Made by a program: the position numbers and the translations under genes | Notes under the pieces: generated by a model | Seen by the model: only the letters and a program-made list of their open reading frames with translations | Told to the model about the DNA's origin: nothing | The model's database searches: none | Assembly (NCBI GenBank): GCA_002482805.1 | Contig: DLGR01000024.1 | Coordinates: 21,959-45,401 of the forward strand | Source: Micavibrio sp. UBA7689 | GTDB lineage: Bacteria > Pseudomonadota > Alphaproteobacteria > Micavibrionales > Micavibrionaceae | Length of the DNA stretch: 23,443 bases | Direction: 5' to 3' | In this document: piece by piece, positions 15,259 through 22,860 of the stretch | Layout of the letters: every line of letters starts with the position of its first letter | Position numbering within the stretch: the stretch's first letter is position 1

Positions 15259-16794
15259 ATGATAAAGGGCAGAGATAGCGGGAACACGAAGGGGAGCATG
15301 AATATTTTCATGCTCATCCTGATGTTCGCGCTTGCCTACCCCGTTATCGTTTATGCGCAAGATAATTCTGTCGTCATCCAATTGCCCACAAGCAACCCCA
15401 TCACTTCAACATTCCGTATGCGTGTCCCTCCCGTGGGCGGCGGCGCGCCCAGACCGCACAGAGGTCTGGACTTCCGCATGGCTTGCGGAACGCCGCTTCA
15501 AGCACGTTACGGCGGAAGCCTCTCCTGCCGCAGACAGGCCGGCGGCGCAGGCTATGGTAACTACGGCGACGTGGTGCATGAATGCGGCGTGTTTGAACGC
15601 TACGCCCACTTGGAAAGTTGCAACGGGAGTACCGGAGCAATGGTATCCGGTAACACCGGCGTGGGAACGGCTTGTCACCTTCACCACGAGGTTCGCATCA
15701 ACGGGGTTGCCGTCGATCCGCAAATGGCATATGGACGCGAACTCTGTGATCCCGAAGTGCAAAGAGAACTTATCGAAGACGCGCAAAATAAACTCAATGG
15801 CCGCGCAGGCGCAGGCGGACCTGCTACCGGTGGCGGCAATTCGGGTGGCCCCGGTGGTGGGGGCGGCGGAACGGAAAACCCGAATCCCGTGGTTGGCCCC
15901 ATTCCGCCGACAGTGGTCGAAGATCTGGTACCTATCGTGGAAAATACAGACAATGCGCCGACAGCATGCGATATCGATGTTTGGCGCGGCATGGTCAATC
16001 TTGCGGTTTTGCAGACACGGCGCGAAATGCTTACCAACGAAACGCTGGTGCTTAAACCTGACAGCGTACTGGCCTATGCGTGTATCGCGCAAATATGGGA
16101 CACCATGGGACAAAACGGCGGCGTTTTCAGCGAGAGTCAGAACTGGCGTAACCGTCAGATAAACATACTTGACGGCGAAACAACCACTATCAACGTTGAC
16201 CCGGGACAATTCTCGCTCGACAGCGCGATCGGTAGCGCGGTGCTGGATGCTTACACTTCATTTCTGGATGGCTATTTCGAACATGGATTCCTGGGCGGTA
16301 TCTCTGATGAGCCGCATACACCGGAACAAGAAGCCGACCCCAACCACATACATGGCTCAGCGCAAGCTTTTGCGGCTTGCGGAAGTATGGCGAATGTCTG
16401 GAGTTTGGCAAAATGCCGCAACGTGGATGACGGCACGTTCCCCTCTTTCGCAACCCTGATCGGTTCGGATCCGCGTCTGTTCCCCACGTCCCTTCAATGT
16501 GCCGATTCCGGCATAGCGCAGGTTATGATAGATCGCGCCAAACAGACAGAAATCGAATTCTCGCCCGTTACATTGAATTTGAACATCACAGACGGATCCG
16601 CCGGACAAGATGATGGAGCCGAATATGAATGCTTCCCGCCTCTGCGTACGGGCGTGACCGTTTACCGCCGCACGGGCGAAGGGATAATTACGGAAGAACT
16701 GACCTATGAAGACGGGCTGTGCCTCACGGCAGGATGCAGTTTTGTAATGGGGGCCGAGGGTGAAACAGGAACTTGTGAGGTTGCAGCGCCATGA
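15259..16794 (+). CDS. Exported M23 (LytM-type) metallopeptidase fused to a nine-cysteine domain
   Basis: This 511-residue protein has a signal peptide ending VYA-Q (about 14-33), an M23 peptidase domain (about 45-160), a Gly-rich linker (181-206) and a C-terminal cysteine-rich domain (237-511). LytM-type zinc enzymes usually cut peptide cross-bridges in peptidoglycan. All active-site residues are in place: His67 and Asp71 (HRGLD), His117 (YAH), His140 and His142 (HLH). The peptidase domain also has five cysteines (76, 90, 109, 121, 139), many for this family, pointing to disulfides in an oxidising place. The C-terminal domain matches the next gene's product, cysteine for cysteine. The start at 15259 gives a basic n-region; an ATG at 15298 with GGGGAG close before it is the alternative. 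It lies 5 bases after the upstream gene and overlaps the next frame by ATGA. Confidence 0.88.
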   Translation: MIKGRDSGNTKGSMNIFMLILMFALAYPVIVYAQDNSVVIQLPTSNPITSTFRMRVPPVGGGAPRPHRGLDFRMACGTPLQARYGGSLSCRRQAGGAGYGNYGDVVHECGVFERYAHLESCNGSTGAMVSGNTGVGTACHLHHEVRINGVAVDPQMAYGRELCDPEVQRELIEDAQNKLNGRAGAGGPATGGGNSGGPGGGGGGTENPNPVVGPIPPTVVEDLVPIVENTDNAPTACDIDVWRGMVNLAVLQTRREMLTNETLVLKPDSVLAYACIAQIWDTMGQNGGVFSESQNWRNRQINILDGETTTINVDPGQFSLDSAIGSAVLDAYTSFLDGYFEHGFLGGISDEPHTPEQEADPNHIHGSAQAFAACGSMANVWSLAKCRNVDDGTFPSFATLIGSDPRLFPTSLQCADSGIAQVMIDRAKQTEIEFSPVTLNLNITDGSAGQDDGAEYECFPPLRTGVTVYRRTGEGIITEELTYEDGLCLTAGCSFVMGAEGETGTCEVAAP

Positions 16795-16862
16795 TACGGA
16801 TCGTTTGCCAAATAGGGCAATTTTTGGGTAATATAAAAGAGACGGGGAAAGAGTCAGGGGCC

Positions 16863-17837
16863 ATGACCAATAAGACCGGAATTACAATTTTATTTGTTTT
16901 CAGCGTTTTAACGCTGATAACCCTCGCCCCGCTTTCGAAAACCGCCTGCGCAGGTAACGAGATTGCCGAACAAACCTGTGATGTCGGGGTATGGAACGCC
17001 ATGGCCGCCCGCGCCCGTATGGAAACAGAGCGCGAAATCATGCAAAACCAGAACCTGATATTCAAAGCGGATTCCGTTCTCAGCTATGTTTGTTTTGATT
17101 CCTTGGCAGGACATGCCGCGCAAAACGTCGGGAATGTTTTTTCGAACGACAATCGACACATGAACGGCGCGATGAACAGCGTGGTGATCAATTCCATGCA
17201 AACCTATATCAACAGTAATTTCAACCATTCGCTTTTGGGTGGCCGCGGACAGTACATAGGTTTGGCCAACAATGCCCCGCCGGTAAACGGAAGCCAGACA
17301 TCCTATGGCTGTCAGGTTATGAACGAGGTATGGCAACGCGCGAAATGCATGAACTTCATGCATACAGATGAATTTGTCGACACAGACGGATTTTATCCGT
17401 TTATCGATTTGGCGGGCGTTGGCGGCGGTGCAGGCATTGCCGGTTATCAAACCAAAGGAAATATTCGCCGCTATCCCACGGCTTGCGATGGCAACGATCC
17501 TATCTTTGTACCTGTAGGCGGATTCCTCGATATTTACCGTTACAGCCGCAACGAAACGGTCGGCGGCGGACTTGGCTCACAGGCCGCTTTGTATGATTTC
17601 CAAGCCAACGTCAACACGACCTACGCCGCTGTGGATGAACTTACAAGACCTGGCACTGAAGGCGCACAGGGTTGCGGACAAGCCATTCCGACGGGCGTGA
17701 TGGTTATGCTCTCCCCAGCTTCCACGGCTGATCAATTATATGCGGATGGCGTTTGCACCAATCCGGGATGCAGCTACATCAGAGGCAACGGAGAAGATGT
17801 CGGTGCCTGCACTACGGCTCCCCCGGTTGTGAACTAA
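16863..17837 (+). CDS. Exported stand-alone nine-cysteine domain protein
   Basis: I do not recognise this family. The 324-residue product has a signal peptide (1-30, ending ACA-G) and then only the domain found at the C-terminus of the upstream M23 peptidase. The match starts CDVGVWNAM (39-47), runs through KADSVLSYVC (68-77) and VWQRAKC (156-162), and ends LYADGVCTNPGCSYIRG (292-308). Nine mature cysteines (39, 77, 150, 162, 208, 271, 298, 303, 316) pair one to one with those of the peptidase protein. The odd number leaves one free or used between chains. I chose ATG 16863, which gives a canonical signal peptide; the frame is open back to an ATG at 16791 that overlaps the peptidase stop by ATGA. 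It might help, regulate or protect against the peptidase; that is speculation from adjacency. Confidence 0.8.
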   Translation: MTNKTGITILFVFSVLTLITLAPLSKTACAGNEIAEQTCDVGVWNAMAARARMETEREIMQNQNLIFKADSVLSYVCFDSLAGHAAQNVGNVFSNDNRHMNGAMNSVVINSMQTYINSNFNHSLLGGRGQYIGLANNAPPVNGSQTSYGCQVMNEVWQRAKCMNFMHTDEFVDTDGFYPFIDLAGVGGGAGIAGYQTKGNIRRYPTACDGNDPIFVPVGGFLDIYRYSRNETVGGGLGSQAALYDFQANVNTTYAAVDELTRPGTEGAQGCGQAIPTGVMVMLSPASTADQLYADGVCTNPGCSYIRGNGEDVGACTTAPPVVN

Positions 17838-17859
17838 CGGGTCCCAAAACCACTTTACT

Positions 17860-18174
17860 TTAATGTTTGCTCTTATCGTCCCGGTTCTTCATGTACTCAA
17901 GAACGATCGTTGCGATCTTTTGCTTGTCCACAGGCTCGGTAGCGGGTGACGTGTAAGTAGGCTCTTGTACGGCCGCAGGTGCGGTAGCAGTAACAGGAGC
18001 AGTTTTTGGAGCAGCCGGATCAGGCACCATCCCCATAGCGGCAGGTGAGAGTTTTTCCTTCATTACAAGCAAAAGCGCCGGGTCTATTTTGGCCCGAGTA
18101 TCGCGCAGAATATTCATGGCACGCTCACGGATGATGCGGCTTACAGGCTTGTCGTGATTGTTTTTGCCATCCAT
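17860..18174 (-). CDS. Hypothetical small protein
   Basis: This 104-residue protein has no recognised family. It has a basic, helix-prone N-terminal third (SRIIRERAMNILRDTRAKID, 12-31), an Ala/Pro/Thr-rich linker (about 50-80) and a short charged helix at the end (KQKIATIVLEYMKNRDD). There is no signal peptide or membrane segment. It converges on the nine-cysteine gene with only 22 bases between the stops and diverges from waaA. An AGG four bases from CCAG-ATG may serve as ribosome-binding site, and a TATAAT-like box lies about 40 bases upstream. These signals make it more likely real than not. Confidence 0.6.
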   Translation of the reverse strand: MDGKNNHDKPVSRIIRERAMNILRDTRAKIDPALLLVMKEKLSPAAMGMVPDPAAPKTAPVTATAPAAVQEPTYTSPATEPVDKQKIATIVLEYMKNRDDKSKH

Positions 18175-18216
18175 CTGGCCTATACCTTTACGGTTATCGA
18201 AACGGGGACTCTCACC

Positions 18217-18226
18217 TATAATTATA
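18217..18226. promoter_or_regulatory. Palindromic TATAATTATA, probable shared -10 of divergent promoters
   Basis: The 91-base gap between the hypothetical gene and waaA contains TATAATTATA, which places a perfect TATAAT on each strand, overlapping by two bases. A plus-strand start near 18229 would give waaA a leader of about 37 bases, and a minus-strand start near 18214 would give the hypothetical gene about 40. The matching -35 boxes are poor on both sides. An 8-bp direct repeat CGAAACGG flanks the site (18198-18205 and 18230-18237), a possible activator or repressor site. Confidence 0.45.
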
Positions 18227-18265
18227 CCCCGAAACGGATGAATGTATAAGGTTTTACGTTAAAGC

Positions 18266-19564
18266 ATGACCGGCCTGCTCACATTGTATCAAAGCGCGAC
18301 GAAAGCCGGCAAACCCCTGCTCGATTTGCTGCTCCAAAGCCGCGTCAAACGCGGCAAGGAAGACCCCGCACGTCTGGGCGAGCGTAAGGGCAAGGCATCA
18401 CAACCACGCCCCAACGACTCTGTCATCTGGCTCCACGCTGCGAGCGTGGGCGAAGCGCAATCCGCCCTCATTCTTCTAGACGCCGTGGAAAAATATCATC
18501 CATCGGTGAGTGTGGTTGTGACAACCGGCACGGTAACCTCCGCTACGCTTATGCAACGCCGCCTGCCCCGTAACGCCGTGCATCAATATGCACCGCTCGA
18601 CCATCCGGCTTGGGTGGAAAATTTCCTGAACCACTGGCAACCCGATCTCGCGCTTTGGATGGAATCCGAACTGTGGCCCAATATGCTCACGGCACTTCGT
18701 GCGCGAAAAATTCCCGCCGCTCTGGTCAATGCGCGCCTTTCGGACAAATCCTATCGCAACTGGAAATATGCGCGAGGTTTTGCAAAATCACTGCTGGATT
18801 GTTTTATGCTGATCCTCGCCCAGACAGAAAAAGACGCGGCCCACTATGAAAACCTCGGGGCTAACAACGTCATCATTTCCGACAACATCAAATACAGCGC
18901 TGCGCCGCTACCATACGATGAACTCGCCTTATCAACCTTGAAACTTGCCGTGGGCGAGCGCCCCGTGTGGGTATATGCGAGCACCCATGCGGGTGAAGAA
19001 TCCCTTGCCTGCCGTGTTCATAAAACGCTTAAAGAAACTTTGCCCGATCTTTTGACGATCATAGTGCCGCGCCACCCAGAGCGCCGCGACGTTATCGCCA
19101 ACACCTGTTTCGAAAACAGCGTAAAATTCCGCCTGCGCGGCAAAACGCTGGCACTGCCCACGAGCGATGACGACATATATATCCCCGATACATTGGGCGA
19201 ACTTGGTTTGTTTTACACGCTTTGCCCCATCGCGATGATCGGCAGGTCTTTCAGCGATGACGGCGGCGGCGGGCATAACCCTGTCGAGGCCGCACAACTC
19301 GGTTGCGCCGTTCTCACCGGCCCCAACAACCAGTTCCAGTTGCAACTATACGAAGACATGCGCACCGATTTCGCCGTGCGGGAAGTGCGCACCGAAAATG
19401 AGTTGATCGCTGCCCTGAAGGAATTGATGACACAGCCGGAGCTTTTAAAAGAAATGCAGCGCAACACATCCGCCTTCGTGAACCGCAAAACCCATGTCGT
19501 GGACCGCGTTCTCGAACTGCTTTCGCCCATGTTGAAATCTATGGAGGGTCGCAATGCCGCTTGA
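18266..19564 (+). CDS. waaA: 3-deoxy-D-manno-octulosonic acid (Kdo) transferase
   Basis: WaaA (KdtA) transfers Kdo from CMP-Kdo to the lipid A precursor at the cytoplasmic face of the inner membrane. The 432-residue protein has the family's N-terminal segment with ARLGER (35-40), the HAASVGEAQSA motif with the likely catalytic base Glu63, VTTGTVTSA (85-93), WMESELWPN (131-139) and NARLSDKSYRNW, which form the acceptor-side domain. The C-terminal GT-B half ends with GRSFSDDGGGGHNPVEAA and GPNNQFQ, usual for binding the nucleotide sugar. Length is normal. It is the first gene of a lipid A operon: lpxK begins 11 bases before its stop, and an LpxL-type acyltransferase follows. How many Kdo residues it adds cannot be told from sequence. 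Confidence 0.96.
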   Translation: MTGLLTLYQSATKAGKPLLDLLLQSRVKRGKEDPARLGERKGKASQPRPNDSVIWLHAASVGEAQSALILLDAVEKYHPSVSVVVTTGTVTSATLMQRRLPRNAVHQYAPLDHPAWVENFLNHWQPDLALWMESELWPNMLTALRARKIPAALVNARLSDKSYRNWKYARGFAKSLLDCFMLILAQTEKDAAHYENLGANNVIISDNIKYSAAPLPYDELALSTLKLAVGERPVWVYASTHAGEESLACRVHKTLKETLPDLLTIIVPRHPERRDVIANTCFENSVKFRLRGKTLALPTSDDDIYIPDTLGELGLFYTLCPIAMIGRSFSDDGGGGHNPVEAAQLGCAVLTGPNNQFQLQLYEDMRTDFAVREVRTENELIAALKELMTQPELLKEMQRNTSAFVNRKTHVVDRVLELLSPMLKSMEGRNAA

Positions 19565-20501
19565 AACTCCGAAATTCTGGCGGAGCAAAGGGCCGATCGC
19601 GCAACTCCTCCGCCCGATTTCCTGCCTTTATCACATGGGACACAAATTCAACACGTCCTCTGTGAAGCCTTATAGAAGCTCCATTCCCGTCATCTGCATA
19701 GGCGGTGTGGTCGCGGGCGGCAGCGGCAAAACGCCCGTCCTGCATGGCTTATTAAAGATGATCCGCGCACATGGGCCATACGAGAACCCCGTTATTTTGT
19801 GCCGCGGTTACGGCGGGGCGCTCAAAGGCCCGTCTGTTGTCGATCCCAAAATACATACGGCCAAAGAGGTAGGCGACGAAGCGCTTTTGCATGCACGTTA
19901 TGCCCCCACGATCATCAGCCCCGACCGCGCAGCGGGCGCAAAGCTTGCCGAAGCCATGGGTGCGGATACGATTTTGATGGATGACGGGTTGCAGAACAAT
20001 TCCTTAGATAAAACATTCTCCTTTCTCGTCATCGATGCGCGTTACGGTATCGGAAACGGATATTTGTTGCCCGCAGGCCCCCTGCGCGAACCGTTGGATG
20101 ATGCTTTGTCCAAATGCAACGCGATTATTTCCACAGGCGGTATTCTGACTGACGATTACCCGCAAGCTATTCTCGCGACAGAAACAACCGTCACATCGAC
20201 ACATGATAAAAAAAAGCCATATTACGGTTTCGCAGGCCTCGCCCACCCCGATAAATTCAAACACACATTGGAGGAACATGGTTTTAGATTAGAAGGGTTC
20301 AAAGCCTTCCCCGATCATCACCCATATTCCGATGCAGATATGAAAGCCCTTTTGAAAAAGGCGGGCGCGCACAAACTTATCACCACGGAAAAAGATTTCG
20401 TTCGCATACCTGACGTTTATAAGAGCAAAGTCGAATGTCTTGTCATCGAAATATTCTTTAAAAACCCCGACCATCTTCAGAGCATCTTCCGAAGCGCATG
20501 A
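19554..20501 (+). CDS. lpxK: Tetraacyldisaccharide 4'-kinase
   Basis: LpxK phosphorylates the 4' position of the tetraacyl disaccharide to form lipid IVA, using ATP at the inner membrane. The 315-residue protein shows the short N-terminal FWRSKG segment, the Walker A loop GGVVAGGSGKTP (50-61), the CRGYGG motif, GDEALLHAR, the Walker B segment TILMDDGLQN, and LPAGPLREP. A C-terminal FPDHHPYSDAD segment and TTEKDFVR are also typical. Length is normal. Its start overlaps the end of waaA by 11 bases, and its stop overlaps the next start as ATGA, so the three genes are translationally linked. In the pathway LpxK acts just before WaaA, and the LpxL-type enzyme acts after WaaA. Confidence 0.96.
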   Translation: MPLETPKFWRSKGPIAQLLRPISCLYHMGHKFNTSSVKPYRSSIPVICIGGVVAGGSGKTPVLHGLLKMIRAHGPYENPVILCRGYGGALKGPSVVDPKIHTAKEVGDEALLHARYAPTIISPDRAAGAKLAEAMGADTILMDDGLQNNSLDKTFSFLVIDARYGIGNGYLLPAGPLREPLDDALSKCNAIISTGGILTDDYPQAILATETTVTSTHDKKKPYYGFAGLAHPDKFKHTLEEHGFRLEGFKAFPDHHPYSDADMKALLKKAGAHKLITTEKDFVRIPDVYKSKVECLVIEIFFKNPDHLQSIFRSA

Positions 20502-21358
20502 AACAATTCCGCTACATCCTCGAAGCCCTGCTCGTTTGGACAGCCTTCGCCGTTTTCAAAATCATCGGGCCTGATGCCGCATCATCCGTAGGCGGATGGT
20601 TGGGCCGCACGATAGGACCAAAGCTTGCCGCGTCGCGCAAGGCACGCAACAACCTTAAAAACGCATTCCCCGACATGACGGAGGTTGAATGCGAAAAAAC
20701 CATCCATGATATGTGGGACAATCTAGGCCGCGTATTTGCGGAATATCCGCATTTGCACGACATCATCTATAACAAAATAGAAATCGTCGGCATGGAGCAT
20801 CTGGATAAAATCGGTGCACGATCCTCTTTCCTTGCAATGGGCGGACATCTCGCTAATTGGGAGCTGTTCCCGTTCTTCATGAATTATCCCGCCAATGCCG
20901 ACTCATCGTGTATTTACCGCATTCCCAACAATCCTTATGTGGCGTGGCTGCTTGACAAATGCCGCAATCCTGAAAAAAAGGCGCGCTACATTCCCAAATC
21001 CATGGCTGGCACGAAGGATATGGTGAAGATACTGCAGGCCGGCGGACGCATTACAATTTTGATCGATCAGAAATACAACCAAGGCCAACCTATAGAATTT
21101 TTCGGGCGGCCCGCTATGACATCCACATCCATCGCACAACTTTCGCTGAAATTCGGCATTCCCATTTTGCCAATTCAGGTGGAGCGGCTCGCAGGTTGCA
21201 AATTCCGCGTCATGGTCCATCCGCCGCTCGACACAAACGGCCTCGATGAGACGGGCATCATGTTGTCCGCGCACAGGCTTTTGGAAGACTGGATCGCTAA
21301 GCGGCCCGCACAATGGCTTTGGCTTCACCGCCGCTGGGATTCCAAAGGTTTAGAATAA
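20498..21358 (+). CDS. lpxL: Lipid A late acyltransferase (LpxL/HtrB family)
   Basis: This 286-residue membrane-associated acyltransferase would add a secondary acyl chain from acyl-ACP to Kdo-lipid A. The N-terminus holds one hydrophobic segment (about 7-24). The catalytic HX4E motif is GGHLANWE (His117, Glu122). LIDQKYNQG (188-196) with FFGRPA follows, and the end QWLWLHRRW (272-280) is the usual C-terminal signature. Length is slightly short but within range. Its ATG overlaps the lpxK stop, so it is the third gene of the lipid A operon. LpxL and LpxM types are not separable here, and the acyl chain length is unknown. The operon appears to end here: the next 119 bases hold no gene and no clear hairpin terminator, but do hold the next promoter. 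Confidence 0.9.
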   Translation: MKQFRYILEALLVWTAFAVFKIIGPDAASSVGGWLGRTIGPKLAASRKARNNLKNAFPDMTEVECEKTIHDMWDNLGRVFAEYPHLHDIIYNKIEIVGMEHLDKIGARSSFLAMGGHLANWELFPFFMNYPANADSSCIYRIPNNPYVAWLLDKCRNPEKKARYIPKSMAGTKDMVKILQAGGRITILIDQKYNQGQPIEFFGRPAMTSTSIAQLSLKFGIPILPIQVERLAGCKFRVMVHPPLDTNGLDETGIMLSAHRLLEDWIAKRPAQWLWLHRRWDSKGLE

Positions 21359-21437
21359 TTTTCATAATTTTGATTTTATTACAGAAAGCTTGCGGTTTTC
21401 CCCTCCCTTGCCTTACAACTAACCGACTTTAATTCTT

Positions 21438-21443
21438 TATAAA
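21438..21443 (+). promoter_or_regulatory. Putative -10 box for the DAHP synthase gene
   Basis: TATAAA inside an AT-rich stretch lies 34 bases before the DAHP synthase start. A -35 candidate TTACAA (21413-21418) is 19 bases upstream, slightly too far, so the pair is weak. I see no leader peptide or attenuator-like hairpins in the 119-base gap. Confidence 0.3.
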
Positions 21444-21477
21444 ATTACACTTACGGACTTTTCAGGCGGACCTATAA

Positions 21478-22860
21478 ATGACCAAAATTTCAGCAGCTCC
21501 GAAAAACACCCCAAAATGGGAGTCCGGCACTTGGCGTGATAAACCCGCCAAACAGCTGCCCGATTATCCGGATTTGGGAAAGCTTGAAGCTGCCGAAAAA
21601 ACGCTCTCGGCCATGCCGCCCCTCGTTTTCGCAGGCGAAGCGCGTCGTTTGAAGGCGCAATTGGCGGAAGTTTCGGCAGGAAACGCGTTCGTTTTGCAAG
21701 GCGGCGATTGCGCTGAGAGCTTTGCCGAATTCGGCGCGAACAAAATCCGCGATACATTCCGCGTGCTCCTGCAAATGGCCATCATCATGACCTATGGCGG
21801 CACGGTGCCGATCGTGAAAATGGGCCGCGTGGCGGGTCAATTCGCCAAACCGCGTTCGGATGACAAGGAAACCAAAAACGGCGTGACGTTGCCAAGCTAT
21901 CGCGGCGATATCATCAACGGTTTGGAATTCACGGAAGATGCGCGCATTCCCGACCCCGAACGTATGGTGCGCTCCTACAACCAATCTGCGGCAACGCTCA
22001 ACCTGCTGCGCGCTTTTGCGCAAGGCGGATATGCGGACCTTGCCAAGATCCACAACTGGAGCCTCGATTTTGTAAAAGATTCACCCCTCGGCGAACGCTA
22101 CGAGAAAATGGCAGGTGATATCGACCGCGCCCTCGCTTTCATGAAGGCCTGCGGAGTTTCGGGCGAAAATGTTCCTACTATGCGCGAGACGGATTTTTAC
22201 ACCTGCCACGAAGCGCTTTTGTTGCCGTACGAACAGGCTTTGACACGCGTGGATTCAACATCCGGCGACTGGTACGACACATCCGCACACTTCCTGTGGA
22301 TCGGCGCGCGCACCAACCAGACGGACGGCGCGCAGATGGAATTCGTTCGCGGAATCAAAAACCCGATCGGTTTGAAATGTCCGCCGACGCTGGATGTCGA
22401 TACGTTACTTCGCTCGATCGACGTGATGAACCCCGATAACGAACCGGGCCGTTTGTCCCTCATCGCGCGCATGGGCGCAGGTCAGGTAAAAGAAAAACTC
22501 ACTCCGCTCGTCAAGGCTGTGAAAAAAGAAGGCCGCAACGTGGCGTGGATTTGCGATCCCATGCACGGTAACACGCAGGTTTCTTCGACAGGTTATAAAA
22601 CCCGCAAGTTCGACAATATCCTGTCCGAAGTGCGCGACTTCTTCGCCGTTCACAACGAACAAGGTACACATGCGGGCGGTGTTCATTTCGAAATGACAGG
22701 CCAGAACGTCACCGAATGTGTCGGCGGCGCCTATCTCGTGACCGAAGAAGATTTGTCTTCGCGCTACCACACGGCGTGTGATCCTCGTTTGAACGCAAAC
22801 CAAGCCATGGAACTCGCATTCCTTGTCGCGGATGAATTAAAAGCGGCACGCAAGGGATGA
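21478..22860 (+). CDS. aroG: Class II 3-deoxy-7-phosphoheptulonate (DAHP) synthase
   Basis: This enzyme joins phosphoenolpyruvate and erythrose 4-phosphate, the first step of the shikimate pathway to aromatic amino acids. The 460-residue length and motifs are those of the class II (plant-type) group rather than the 350-residue class I enzymes. QGGDCAESF (74-82) supplies the metal-binding Cys78. KMGRVAGQFAKPRS binds substrate, and RMGAGQVKEKL, WICDPMHGNT and HFEMTGQNVTECVGG supply the other metal and substrate residues. N-terminal KWESGTWRDKPAKQLPDYPD is typical of the group. Regulation by aromatic amino acids cannot be read from the sequence. The gene opens a new transcript after the lipid A operon, and its stop overlaps the NAD+ synthetase start as ATGA. 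The symbol aroG follows the mycobacterial class II enzyme; usage varies. Confidence 0.95.
   Translation: MTKISAAPKNTPKWESGTWRDKPAKQLPDYPDLGKLEAAEKTLSAMPPLVFAGEARRLKAQLAEVSAGNAFVLQGGDCAESFAEFGANKIRDTFRVLLQMAIIMTYGGTVPIVKMGRVAGQFAKPRSDDKETKNGVTLPSYRGDIINGLEFTEDARIPDPERMVRSYNQSAATLNLLRAFAQGGYADLAKIHNWSLDFVKDSPLGERYEKMAGDIDRALAFMKACGVSGENVPTMRETDFYTCHEALLLPYEQALTRVDSTSGDWYDTSAHFLWIGARTNQTDGAQMEFVRGIKNPIGLKCPPTLDVDTLLRSIDVMNPDNEPGRLSLIARMGAGQVKEKLTPLVKAVKKEGRNVAWICDPMHGNTQVSSTGYKTRKFDNILSEVRDFFAVHNEQGTHAGGVHFEMTGQNVTECVGGAYLVTEEDLSSRYHTACDPRLNANQAMELAFLVADELKAARKG

Noticed and set aside
15406..16209. Long antisense open frame across the M23 gene
   Set aside because: It mirrors the real gene's codon pattern, has no ribosome-binding site or signal peptide, and its product is rich in Arg, His and Cys as expected of a shadow frame. 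The same applies to the other long frames opposite the called genes.
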